This document shows positions 1-8,314 of a stretch of 64,000 nucleotides of DNA, piece after piece. Location of the stretch: NCBI GenBank assembly GCA_964540165.1, contig CAZILU010000002.1, positions 3,395-67,394 of the forward strand, given 5' to 3'. This DNA is from Mariniphaga sp964540165. Lineage in GTDB: Bacteria > Bacteroidota > Bacteroidia > Bacteroidales > Prolixibacteraceae. The translations under genes were made by a program, and so were the position numbers. Position 1 is the stretch's first letter. Every line of letters starts with the position of its first letter. Under the pieces are notes generated by a model. It searched no databases, was not told the origin of the DNA, and saw only the letters and a list, made by a program, of their open reading frames with translations.

Positions 1-1
1 A

Positions 2-355
2 TTCTACAAGATGCTCATGAACCTTGGCATGGGCGAGAACGGCGTGAGGATACTCAAGGAAGAGACCGTCAGGGAACTACTCGCAAAATCAACGCGCCCG
101 AAAGGGATGGGCGGTTATTCGCTCGGCCTCTCCGCACCGGAAGTAGATACGGAGGACGCCTGGTTCGGGCATGGCGGCGCATGGGGCACGAACTGTATGG
201 TCAACTGGCATCGCAAGGAACTGAAGCTGTGGGCTGTGCAGCTCTGTGGCGACCCGCGACCCTGGGATGCGGCCCGTTCGGAGGCGGAGACCAAATTTTT
301 TAAATACGCCATCGACAACGCCGGCACCGACGCTTTTACCGGCCGTGTAAAGTAA
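2..355 (+). CDS. Serine hydrolase (class C beta-lactamase family), C-terminal part
   Basis: The reading frame is already open at the window edge (codons Phe-Tyr-Lys precede the first Met), so only the C-terminal ~117 residues are seen. The segment has the look of the end of the beta-lactamase/D-Ala-D-Ala carboxypeptidase fold: an 'YSLGLS' strand and an 'FGHGGAWGT' motif, which is the position of the KTG-like H-x-G element of class C family serine hydrolases. The catalytic SxxK and YxN motifs would lie upstream of the window. In the bacteroidotal homologues such proteins are usually secreted esterases or peptidases of unknown substrate. Family call is fairly secure; the substrate is not. Confidence 0.7.
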   Translation, partial: FYKMLMNLGMGENGVRILKEETVRELLAKSTRPKGMGGYSLGLSAPEVDTEDAWFGHGGAWGTNCMVNWHRKELKLWAVQLCGDPRPWDAARSEAETKFFKYAIDNAGTDAFTGRVK

Positions 356-375
356 GTACGGAGGCGGGAAAAGTC

Positions 376-624
376 ATGGCAGGCGGGCAAGCCTGCCTCC
401 CGGGGAAAACGATATCGACAAATGTTGCCGACATCAAAAAGCTTAAAGCTTCAGAAGGCAACGATATAAAAATCCACGGGAGCGGCAAACTGGCCCGGGC
501 ACTATTTAAACATGATCTGGTTGATGAATTGTGCCTCATGACTTTCCCGGTCCTACCTGGCTCGGGCAAGCGCCTATTTGATATTAGTGCATATGAAACA
601 TCAGTTGAGTGCTTTTTACCGTGA
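376..624 (+). pseudogene. Fragment of dihydrofolate reductase family (RibD C-terminal-like) gene
   Basis: The translation from about 391 to 576 matches the C-terminal half of small DHFR/RibD_C proteins of the YyaP/YwjB type: a 'DIKKLKASEG' helix, the nucleotide-binding 'IHGSGKLARALF' loop, then 'LVDELCLMTFPVLPGSGKRLF'. The N-terminal half, including the substrate pocket, is absent, because the preceding DNA belongs to the serine hydrolase. After 'KRLFD' the sequence stops resembling the family and ends within the rnhB start. Complete members are about 180-190 residues. It is therefore a relic truncated at both ends and probably not functional. Confidence 0.7.
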
Positions 625-1201
625 GGGAGTTTTGGAAGCGGGTTGCGATGAGGCGGGCCGTGGCTGCCTGGCCGGGCCGGTGGTAGCTGCTGCCGTGATC
701 CTGCCTGCCGGCTATCATCATGCGTTGCTGAACGACTCCAAGCAGCTGACGGCAAAGCAGCGCGCAGCCCTTCGTCCGGTGATCGAGGCGGAGGCTGTTG
801 ACTGGGCTGTCGCTTCGGTGTCGCCCGAAGAGATCGACCGGATGAACATCCTGAATGCCTCCTTTCTGGCGATGAGTCGCGCGGTGCAGCAACTGAGAAC
901 CGTTCCGGAGCACCTGCTCATCGACGGGAACCGGTTCAAAACGTCGCTCGACATACCCTATACCTGCATGGTGAAGGGCGATGCCCGGTTTCTCTCCATC
1001 GCAGCCGCATCGGTGTTAGCCAAAACCTGGCGCGATGCCTATATGGAGCAGATCGATCAGGAGTTTCCTGAATACCGGTGGATGAAAAACCGGGGCTATC
1101 CCACCCGGGAACACTACGAAGCCATTGCCCGGATAGGGATTACGGTTCATCACCGGCGGTCGTTTAAATTATTTCACGATCAATTGAAACTGCCTTTCTA
1201 A
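593..1201 (+). CDS. rnhB: Ribonuclease HII
   Basis: This cytoplasmic endonuclease cleaves the RNA strand of RNA-DNA hybrids and incises at single ribonucleotides misincorporated in DNA. The 202-residue product has the RNase HII signature 'GCDEAGRG' with catalytic Asp19 and Glu20, 'LLIDG' with Asp111, and 'SVLAKTWRD' with Asp148. The C-terminal 'YPTREHYEAI...HRRSF' segment is also typical. The ATG at 593 is chosen because it leaves the usual short N-terminus before the signature; a TTG at 578 is in frame but longer. The gene starts inside the tail of the DHFR-family relic, so its native upstream region seems to have been rearranged. Confidence 0.93.
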   Translation: MKHQLSAFYREGVLEAGCDEAGRGCLAGPVVAAAVILPAGYHHALLNDSKQLTAKQRAALRPVIEAEAVDWAVASVSPEEIDRMNILNASFLAMSRAVQQLRTVPEHLLIDGNRFKTSLDIPYTCMVKGDARFLSIAAASVLAKTWRDAYMEQIDQEFPEYRWMKNRGYPTREHYEAIARIGITVHHRRSFKLFHDQLKLPF

Positions 1202-1311
1202 ATGATTTTATAACTTAGCCCCTTGAAACAGTTGCAACGCATCTGCCCGGCAAAGAAAACCCGGAAGTGCGGGCCGCGGGTTTCCGGGGATTAACTTAAC
1301 AAGAGTGACCA

Positions 1312-2187
1312 ATGAGATCAATCGTGATTGTTTTTTTGCTGCTTTTCCCGCTTCTTGTCATCGGACAGGAGAATGGCGTGATTACCTATGGCGTGAACGG
1401 AGTCGTTAGCCCGGAGAGCAGTCCGGTGCTGAAAAAGGAGGTGAAGTACCGCGGAAAAAAAAGGGCCCGGGTGCGTACCTATAAAATGATGGATAAGAAG
1501 TGGCGGTTGCTCTTTACTGAAACAATCTCAATGACTGATCCCGACATCTATGCCATCCGGATAAAGGGTACCGGTTTTGTTGAAACGGTTGTCCGGCAGT
1601 TTGAAAAGCAGTCCGACGGGCTCTGGCTATTCACCGACAGCAGCGAGGGTGTGAAGAAGCGGGCCGGCACTACCACCACCCAAATACCCCTCACCTTTCA
1701 CGGTACGGTGACCGAATATTTTGCCAACGGCAATGTGAAATCAAAATCGGTTTACGATAATAACCGGTTGATATCTAATGAAAACTGGCAGGAGGGTGGT
1801 GAGAAGTACATCGATGATGTCTTCTACTCGGTCGATCGCGAGCCGGTTTTTCTCCGGGGTAACCAACTGTTGCACCAGCATATCCTGCAGGTTTTTAAGG
1901 AGTCGAACTACGACTTGTCGCAGTTAGAAGGACGCATGGTGGTGGGGTTTGTGGTGACGGAGAACGGTGAGATTGACGGCATTCGCATTGAACGGGGCAT
2001 GGGCAGGGTGATGAACAACCTGGCCGTTCAGGCTTTCAGTACCCTCTCCGGGAAGTGGCAGCCCGCCCTTCTCAACGGCGAGGAGGTGCGGTTCTATCAG
2101 CTCTTTCCGATTAACTTTATCTATCGATCGGTCGATGTTGACATGCTGGAGCTCCGGGGCCCTATGCTCTACTGGGATGTCAATTAG
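1312..2187 (+). CDS. Secreted protein with TonB C-terminal-like domain
   Basis: The 291-residue product begins with a signal peptide (hydrophobic residues 4-17, ending near 'VIGQ'). A middle part has an antitoxin/MORN-like strand 'EYFANGNVKSKSVYDNN' around residues 142-158. The C-terminal part (about 205-275) has the TonB_C pattern: 'GRMVVGFVVTENGEIDGIRIERG', then 'NNLAVQAFSTLSGKWQPALLNGEEV' and a final strand. Unlike true energy-transducing TonB it has no proline-rich spacer and appears exported rather than anchored. Such proteins are common in Bacteroidota and their role is unknown. It stands alone between rnhB and the convergent lyase gene. Confidence 0.7.
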   Translation: MRSIVIVFLLLFPLLVIGQENGVITYGVNGVVSPESSPVLKKEVKYRGKKRARVRTYKMMDKKWRLLFTETISMTDPDIYAIRIKGTGFVETVVRQFEKQSDGLWLFTDSSEGVKKRAGTTTTQIPLTFHGTVTEYFANGNVKSKSVYDNNRLISNENWQEGGEKYIDDVFYSVDREPVFLRGNQLLHQHILQVFKESNYDLSQLEGRMVVGFVVTENGEIDGIRIERGMGRVMNNLAVQAFSTLSGKWQPALLNGEEVRFYQLFPINFIYRSVDVDMLELRGPMLYWDVN

Positions 2188-2329
2188 CCTCTTATTGCCT
2201 CCCGTTGCCTTCCGTCTAACCAGGCATTCCTCTGCCGATGCCGAGGCGATAGCTTCTTTCATTGCCCTGCACGGTACTCCTTTCCCCGACCAGGGAACGA
2301 TTCCGGCAAGCCGCTATTCCCGGTAATCA

Positions 2330-4918
2330 TTATCGGTTGAAGCAGTCTCTCTTTAGCTCCATCGGCTCTGTCGTGGATATTCCGCCGGCAGAGACCCTTT
2401 CTGATCCATGTTCCTTCCAAAGAATAAGATCATTACCCAGACGGATGGCAAGGCCTCCTTCGGCGTCAACGAAACGGGCGTTCATCAGCGCTTTGTCCAG
2501 GCTCTCTATCCTTTCGATTTCGCGAATCTCCACCTCCCGACGCGGTGTTGACGGGCGTTGCGGCCTCTCCGGGGGTGTCTGTTTCGTACGGTCAACACAC
2601 AGCACGGTGACAAACCGTTGCGACTGTGCCGGACTGGTGGTTGATGCCGTCAGGTGATACTGATTGTGGAAGCGGGTGGAGTCGTGTGCCTGCGGGGTGA
2701 ACCCGGTGTGCTGGCTGAATGTGATCTCATCAGGCATCAGAAAGCGGGTGGTGAGCCGCACGTTGCCCGAACGATTTTCAGTGATCAGCGCCTGCCGGTC
2801 GGCACGGATTTCGGTCGGACTGTGCAGCAGCCACTGGAAGGTTGACTCTTTTCCGGCGGTCTTCAGATCGTCGATAATCACGAAGTAGTTTGGCCGGATG
2901 AAGAGCACATGCCGGTGAAAGCGCTCCAGCCGCCCGCCATAAGCCTGCGTGGCATCGCCGGTCGTGGCAACGCAGTCGCCCAGGTCCCTGTAGTATATAA
3001 TCTCTCCTTTCGACTCCCGGCTCCGGGTGGTCTGTCCCTCGTGGTCGACCAGCATACTGTTGTGCGCTTTGGTGTTCCACATCCACTCCCGGTGGTGATC
3101 GGAGCCGTGTACCTGTCGTGAGCCGGTGCTGATGGCCAGCGGTTCGCCGTACGCTTCGATGACAAACGCATTTTGACAGGCATGATTGTGGCTCTGGGCA
3201 CCAAAGGGATTGCTCTGGAAGAGCATCAGTACGTTTTCGGCCGGATCGGCCATGTGGCTGTGCATGGTTACCAGGCCGACATCCTTAAAGAGGGCTGATT
3301 GTGGAATATCTTCCGGCTTTTTTGCCACTACGGAGCTGTCTGTGAAGAGGAAGGCATCGCGGCCCGAGGCGCTGTTCACTTCCGAAACATTGGCATGCCA
3401 GCGGTAGTAAGGATTTTTGTAGAGGGCAGAGAGGTTATACATGAGCTGTCCGTGGCCGCTGCCCAGCGGTTCAGAGAGACCGTCGCCAAAGGCTTTGGTG
3501 GGCCGGTATGGGTAGGCGGCATAGAGGCCGAAGTTGCCGGTATTGCGAAAGAAAGGTTTCTCTTTTAAGGGGATCCCGAACCGGTCCAGTTGGGCAACTA
3601 CCCGGATCATCCGGCGCATGTAGCTTCCCCAGTAGCTGATCCCTTCGTTCCACCCGCCATCGGTTTTTGACCAGGCAGGGTAGGTGCTCCAGAGAAGCTT
3701 CAGGGTGTAGTCGAGCCAGTCGGCCACCGCCGGCACGTCGTGTGCCAGGGCGATGCTCCCCTCTACGACAAAGCCGACCATCCGGCCGGGGTGGCTGGAG
3801 AAGGGGCTGGTCTCCATCGGGCGGTTCCGGTGTACAAAGTAGCTGATCTGGTGCATGCGTGCTGCCAATACCTCGAGGCACTTCTTCCGCTCCTCCTCAC
3901 TGAGAACCGGGTAGATCCAGTCGAACACCGGCGGGGCGTTCTCGGCGATGTCCATGCCCAGCTCGGTGGGGAAGATGGCGCGGGAGGGGCCCTCCACATC
4001 CCAGGTCATGAAGTGCATCAGCCGCCGTTTGGCCTCCAGCGCAAAACGCTCGTCGCCGGTATAGATATAGGCCAGCGCGGAGGTGACCATCCGCTGGGTG
4101 TAGGGGCGCATGGCCGACCAGGCTTTGACATAGGCCATCCGGGGATCGTCTGACTCCTCCCATGGACGGGGCTCTTCGAAGAGGGGCTCTTCCCTCTCCA
4201 GGATCTCCTCTGCCTGACGGATAACGCCGTCGGTGATGGCAGCGTAGCGACCCTCCCGGTCGGCGCGGATCTCCGTCACCAGCGCCGGGGTGAAGTGCAG
4301 CCGCGGGCGTTCAGCGGGTATGCGCCGCAGCACCTCATCGATGGGAATGAAGGGAAAGGCCACCGCATCGCCGGGTATGGTGAAGGAGCGGCTGCGGCTG
4401 TAGTGTGCCTCCCGGCCTCCGGAGACACCATAGCGCCAGTGCCATGTGCCGGGCGCCATCGTTGTCGTGGGGATATGCACCGTCATCGTCAGATCTTCGA
4501 TGGTCACGGTTTCATCCGGATCGAAATCGGCCGACGGAGCATACTGCAGCGTGTAGCTCTCTGCCCCCTCTGCAGGAAGCCAGATGAATGCCGGCGGATT
4601 GACAACCTGTACCTCCCCGTCGGCCGGCCGGTAGTCGATCTCATCTTCCGACGGCGGCCGGTCCAGAAATTTCTCCTCAGGGACTTGCCGGCACGAACCA
4701 AAGAGCAGTACCGCAAGAGTCAGGGTAGCAAGCCTATGGAAGATCCTCTGAAGATTATTACGGACTGCTTTTTGCTCTCCGGGCCCGCATGAACTGATGA
4801 TTGTCGGGGTAACGCCGGCATCCGTTGTTCGTTGATCTTCGCTTCGGGAATTTCCGCTCCACCGTATTTTCTTTGTTTGATGCGGAAGCGGGTGATCTGG
4901 ATTTATTTTCTTTATCAT
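2330..4918 (-). CDS. Heparinase II/III-fold polysaccharide lyase, lipoprotein
   Basis: The long ORF has a hydrophobic stretch ending in a lipobox (LLFGSC, Cys about residue 76 from the start used here). A DUF4962-type N-terminal region with a fibronectin-like sandwich follows, then an alpha-barrel with 'RPRLHF' and 'MDIAENAPPVFDW'. Last is a heparinase II/III C-terminal beta domain with 'SHNHACQNAF' and 'KAHNSMLVDHEGQ'. This is the layout of bacteroidotal PL21-like heparinase II, which eliminates uronate-containing glycosaminoglycan-like chains. It lies 3' of three sulfatase genes on the same strand. The start is uncertain: no ATG, GTG or TTG in this frame lies close to the lipobox, so the ATG at 4918 with an A-rich leader is used. 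See the finding on a possible frameshift near 4770. Confidence 0.8.
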   Translation of the reverse strand: MIKKINPDHPLPHQTKKIRWSGNSRSEDQRTTDAGVTPTIISSCGPGEQKAVRNNLQRIFHRLATLTLAVLLFGSCRQVPEEKFLDRPPSEDEIDYRPADGEVQVVNPPAFIWLPAEGAESYTLQYAPSADFDPDETVTIEDLTMTVHIPTTTMAPGTWHWRYGVSGGREAHYSRSRSFTIPGDAVAFPFIPIDEVLRRIPAERPRLHFTPALVTEIRADREGRYAAITDGVIRQAEEILEREEPLFEEPRPWEESDDPRMAYVKAWSAMRPYTQRMVTSALAYIYTGDERFALEAKRRLMHFMTWDVEGPSRAIFPTELGMDIAENAPPVFDWIYPVLSEEERKKCLEVLAARMHQISYFVHRNRPMETSPFSSHPGRMVGFVVEGSIALAHDVPAVADWLDYTLKLLWSTYPAWSKTDGGWNEGISYWGSYMRRMIRVVAQLDRFGIPLKEKPFFRNTGNFGLYAAYPYRPTKAFGDGLSEPLGSGHGQLMYNLSALYKNPYYRWHANVSEVNSASGRDAFLFTDSSVVAKKPEDIPQSALFKDVGLVTMHSHMADPAENVLMLFQSNPFGAQSHNHACQNAFVIEAYGEPLAISTGSRQVHGSDHHREWMWNTKAHNSMLVDHEGQTTRSRESKGEIIYYRDLGDCVATTGDATQAYGGRLERFHRHVLFIRPNYFVIIDDLKTAGKESTFQWLLHSPTEIRADRQALITENRSGNVRLTTRFLMPDEITFSQHTGFTPQAHDSTRFHNQYHLTASTTSPAQSQRFVTVLCVDRTKQTPPERPQRPSTPRREVEIREIERIESLDKALMNARFVDAEGGLAIRLGNDLILWKEHGSERVSAGGISTTEPMELKRDCFNR

Positions 4919-5136
4919 GTGATTTTTTTTTGCATAATGATGTGATGACAAAACCGGCAACGGTCATATCGATCTTCGGGCAGTCGTCATTGGCATCTTC
5001 GGGTAGTTGTTATTTCGACGACGAAGGAGGAGAAATCTGTTCTTTCATGGAAAGATTTCTCACCCGGAATACCGGGATTCAAAATGACACGAAGATTTGA
5101 TTTTGTTATGTTTCTTGTGCATAATTTTTGGATCTA

Positions 5137-6606
5137 TTATTCGGAATGTTCCTTTTTGTCGCGGATAAAGAAAGGGTTGTATTGGTATTCGGAGTGTTTG
5201 GCGTAGGGCCGGTTCACTTCCGGGAGGTACTGCTGCAGCTGTTGGCGCGGAGTAGCTGACTCCGGCCGGACTGCCACGTTGAACCACTCATTCGGATCGG
5301 TGGCATGATCGTAAAACTCCTCCGATCCGTCGCTGTAACGGATGTATCGGTACTGCTCCGTTCTGACCCCGTGGTTATTCCAGCCGTAGGTGGTGAGGGC
5401 ATAGTCCTGCACCTGGTCAGCCTCTCCATGAAGAAGCGGCACGAGACTGGCACCTTCATTCTTCTCATAGGGCTCCAGGTTGCAAAGCTCCAGGAGGGTG
5501 GGGTAGATCGACAACATCTCGGCCGGAGCGTTGGTTATTTTTCCTTTTTCGATGCCTGGGCCGGCAATGATCAACGGGGCATTGGTACCCTCTTCCCACA
5601 GGCAGTGCTTGGCGAAGGTGTTCTTTTCCCCCAGCCGGTAGCCGTGGTCACCCCACAGTACGATGATGGTGTTGTCGGCGTATTTGCTGCTCTCCAGCGC
5701 TTTTACCACTTCGCCGATGTAGTGGTCGACGAAGGTTACACAGGCCAGGTAGGCCTGGACCATTTTAGGCCACTCACCGCTCTCGATGGCCCATTGGGTT
5801 GTGGGCATCATCGGCAGGTCATCCATCTCGCGGGCGATGGCCGGCAGGTCGTTCAGGTCATCTGCCCGGTAAGGGGGCGTTTCGATGTTCTCTATCGGAT
5901 GGAGGTCGAACCATTTTTGTGGAACATACCAGGGCACGTGAGGCCGCAGGAACCCTACCGCCAGGAAGAAGGGCTTGTCGTAGTCGCGGTTCAGACGCTC
6001 AATGGCCCATTTTGCCGACTGGTAGTCGGGCATCAGAGAGTCGGTCTCGGGAAATGCACCCCAATCGGTGCCCGTATTGCCATATCCCTTCCGGTTGAGG
6101 CGGCCGTCCCATACCAGCTTTTCCGGCGGATTGGGACCAAACCCGCGCACGCGGCCACCCGACTCATCGAATACCCCTTCGGGGGCGTGGGAGTGGAAGA
6201 TCTTGCCAATGCCCATCGTATGATAACCCTGATTCCGAAAGTATTCGGGGAGAAATAGCGTATTTTCGGTATAGGGATTCTCCCGGCGGATATCCTCATC
6301 TTCGATTTGCCCGTAAATACCGGTGGTGGATGGCCGGAGACCCGACATCACCGAGGCGCGCGATGGCCCGCAGAGGGGAGCCTGGCAATGGGCATTGGAA
6401 AAGAGAACGCCCTGCGATGCCAGCCGGTCCATGTTGGGCGTGAGGGCATTGGGATGGCCCTCCAGGCAGCCAAGCCAGTCGTTCAGGTCATCAACACAGA
6501 TCATCAGTACGTTGGGTGGAGTTTTGGTAACTTCTTTTTTCTCACGGCTGCAGGAGGATATTAGTACTGATCCTGCAAACAGCAAGGGTATCCATAAGTT
6601 CTTCAT
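5137..6606 (-). CDS. Sulfatase, iduronate-2-sulfatase type (S1 family), lipoprotein
   Basis: The 489-residue product has a lipoprotein signal (LISSC, Cys19), then the sulfatase N-terminal strand 'NVLMICVDDLND' with the metal-binding Asp pair. The formylglycine motif is 'CGPSRASVMSG', with Cys79 as the residue to be oxidised. Further metal or sulfate site elements are 'GIGKIFH' and 'IIVLWGDHGYRLGEKN'. The overall layout matches the iduronate-2-sulfatase-like branch of family S1, which removes O-sulfate from uronate-containing glycans. It is followed 218 bp on by the heparinase-fold lyase on the same strand and preceded by two more sulfatases. A cytoplasmic or periplasmic FGly-generating enzyme must be encoded elsewhere. 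Confidence 0.92.
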   Translation of the reverse strand: MKNLWIPLLFAGSVLISSCSREKKEVTKTPPNVLMICVDDLNDWLGCLEGHPNALTPNMDRLASQGVLFSNAHCQAPLCGPSRASVMSGLRPSTTGIYGQIEDEDIRRENPYTENTLFLPEYFRNQGYHTMGIGKIFHSHAPEGVFDESGGRVRGFGPNPPEKLVWDGRLNRKGYGNTGTDWGAFPETDSLMPDYQSAKWAIERLNRDYDKPFFLAVGFLRPHVPWYVPQKWFDLHPIENIETPPYRADDLNDLPAIAREMDDLPMMPTTQWAIESGEWPKMVQAYLACVTFVDHYIGEVVKALESSKYADNTIIVLWGDHGYRLGEKNTFAKHCLWEEGTNAPLIIAGPGIEKGKITNAPAEMLSIYPTLLELCNLEPYEKNEGASLVPLLHGEADQVQDYALTTYGWNNHGVRTEQYRYIRYSDGSEEFYDHATDPNEWFNVAVRPESATPRQQLQQYLPEVNRPYAKHSEYQYNPFFIRDKKEHSE

Positions 6607-6726
6607 AGTGCTTTTTAATTGTCTTTTATTCGTAACATCGGTGTTTTCAAATCGTTCTTATAAACCGCAGCAACCGGCGGCAGTTGTATAGTGCCTATGG
6701 CAGCTGACGGATCCTGTTCTCCGGGA

Positions 6727-8235
6727 TCACCGGATCGTTTTCTCCAGCGGCTCGGGGAGCAGGTCAAGGAAAGTGGCTCCTCGTTTTTCAAATTCGGTGA
6801 GCAGCTGCGCGCGCATCCGGAGCAGCTCTTCGTGGTGTTCCGCACGCACCGCCAGGTTAACCAGCTCATCGGGATCGCTCTTCAGGTCGTACAGCTCTTC
6901 GATGTAATCTTTATAGATGTACCGCACATATTTGTAGCTTCCCTTTCGCAACATCATCCACGACTTGGTGCCGGTGGGGGCATGTACCTCAAAACGGTTC
7001 CAGTTTCCGGATTGGTGCGCCTTCTCTAACTCTGTGCGGATTCTCTCATTACCGTAGTTGCCGCCGGTATAGATCTGGATCATCGGCTCTTTCAGCGCAT
7101 CAGATTCAGGATGATAGAGGAGATCGCTCATATCCCTTCCGTCGATGGATCCGGCCGGTTCAACCTTCCCCAGTGCATGGATGGTAGAGATGATATCGAC
7201 GCCGTTCACCGGCGCGTCCGATACCTTGCCGGCAGGAATCTTTCCGGGTTGCACAAAGATGAGCGGAACGAGCAGGTTGGCATCGTAGGGAGCCAGCTTG
7301 GCGTTGTAGCCGTGATGCCCCCACGCATAGCCGTTGTCGGAGGTGAAGATCACCACGGTGTTGTCTAACTGTCCGGTGGCTTCGAGCGCCTGCATGATAC
7401 GGCCTATCCCTTCATCGATGGCCCGCACCGCCTCGTTGTACTGCTTTACCCAGCTGTCTAACGGCCGGTTCCGGTAGAACGGCCTGCCCGTTTCCGGATC
7501 TTTCTTGTTGGTCTCCAGGTGGATCATATTATCCGGCTTGTCGGGCCGTGGAGCGTAGATATCTTTGGGATACTCCATCTCGGGTGCCTCTCCGTACGAC
7601 CCGATGTGGCGGTCGGCGGGGGTATAGGGACCGTGCACCGCACCGTAACATACCCAGAAATACCAGGGCTGACCGGGCTCCCCGGCCCGCTCTTTCAGAA
7701 ACTGAATGGTCAGGTCGGTGTAAGCATCCGTACTGTACTGCTCCAGCTCCATCAGGGTGTCGCCATGCATCCGCAGGCTTTGATCCCAGTAGTAGTTTTT
7801 TTGATTTTCGGGCAGGTGGTGCTCCCATACCGCCGACCAGTCCCAGGTCTCATCGTGCCTTGGCACATCCCAGTGCCACTTGCCGATCATCCCGGTATAG
7901 TACCCGTTCTTTCGGAAGTTCACCGGCCAGAACAGGGTCTCTTTGGTGTAGTTGTGCTGGAAATTCCCGGTGAGTGCCGATCCGCGCGACGGAACGCACT
8001 TGGGACCGGTATAGGCAGAGGTAAAGCGTACCCCCTGCTCCGCCAGCCGGTCGATGTTGGGCGTTTCCACCCACGGGTAGGAGCCGGGGTAGCAGCCGAT
8101 GGTGCGGGCCGACTGGTCATCGGTGAAGATGTAGAGGATGTTGGGACGGCGCGGCTCTTCCGGAGCGCTGCCACAGGCTGCCAGGGCTGTGAAGCCGGCC
8201 AGCATTACCATGGAAAAAAGTGGTTTGATCTGCAT
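6727..8235 (-). CDS. Sulfatase (S1 family), lipoprotein
   Basis: Using the ATG at 8235 gives a 502-residue protein with a good lipoprotein signal (ALAAC, Cys21). A longer in-frame ORF reaches 8358 but would put about 41 extra residues before the signal. The sulfatase core shows 'NILYIFTDDQSARTIGCY', the formylglycine motif 'CVPSRGSALTG' (Cys80), 'GMIGKWHWD' and 'VVIFTSDNGYAWGHHG'. The arrangement resembles N-sulfoglucosamine/choline-sulfatase-like members of S1 rather than its iduronate-sulfatase neighbours, so the three enzymes probably attack different sulfate positions. Intergenic distances to the flanking sulfatases are 120 bp downstream and 79 bp upstream, consistent with one transcription unit. 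Confidence 0.9.
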   Translation of the reverse strand: MQIKPLFSMVMLAGFTALAACGSAPEEPRRPNILYIFTDDQSARTIGCYPGSYPWVETPNIDRLAEQGVRFTSAYTGPKCVPSRGSALTGNFQHNYTKETLFWPVNFRKNGYYTGMIGKWHWDVPRHDETWDWSAVWEHHLPENQKNYYWDQSLRMHGDTLMELEQYSTDAYTDLTIQFLKERAGEPGQPWYFWVCYGAVHGPYTPADRHIGSYGEAPEMEYPKDIYAPRPDKPDNMIHLETNKKDPETGRPFYRNRPLDSWVKQYNEAVRAIDEGIGRIMQALEATGQLDNTVVIFTSDNGYAWGHHGYNAKLAPYDANLLVPLIFVQPGKIPAGKVSDAPVNGVDIISTIHALGKVEPAGSIDGRDMSDLLYHPESDALKEPMIQIYTGGNYGNERIRTELEKAHQSGNWNRFEVHAPTGTKSWMMLRKGSYKYVRYIYKDYIEELYDLKSDPDELVNLAVRAEHHEELLRMRAQLLTEFEKRGATFLDLLPEPLEKTIR

Positions 8236-8314
8236 ACGTTTTGTTGCTAAATGGTGATATTTTTCTGTCCGTATTTGTCTGGTTTTGCCGGTCCAAAGTG
8301 CCGGGTTCCCGGCG

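Noticed and set aside
5305..6258. 317-codon plus-strand ORF inside a sulfatase gene
   Set aside because: Antisense shadow of a gene with an intact catalytic motif.
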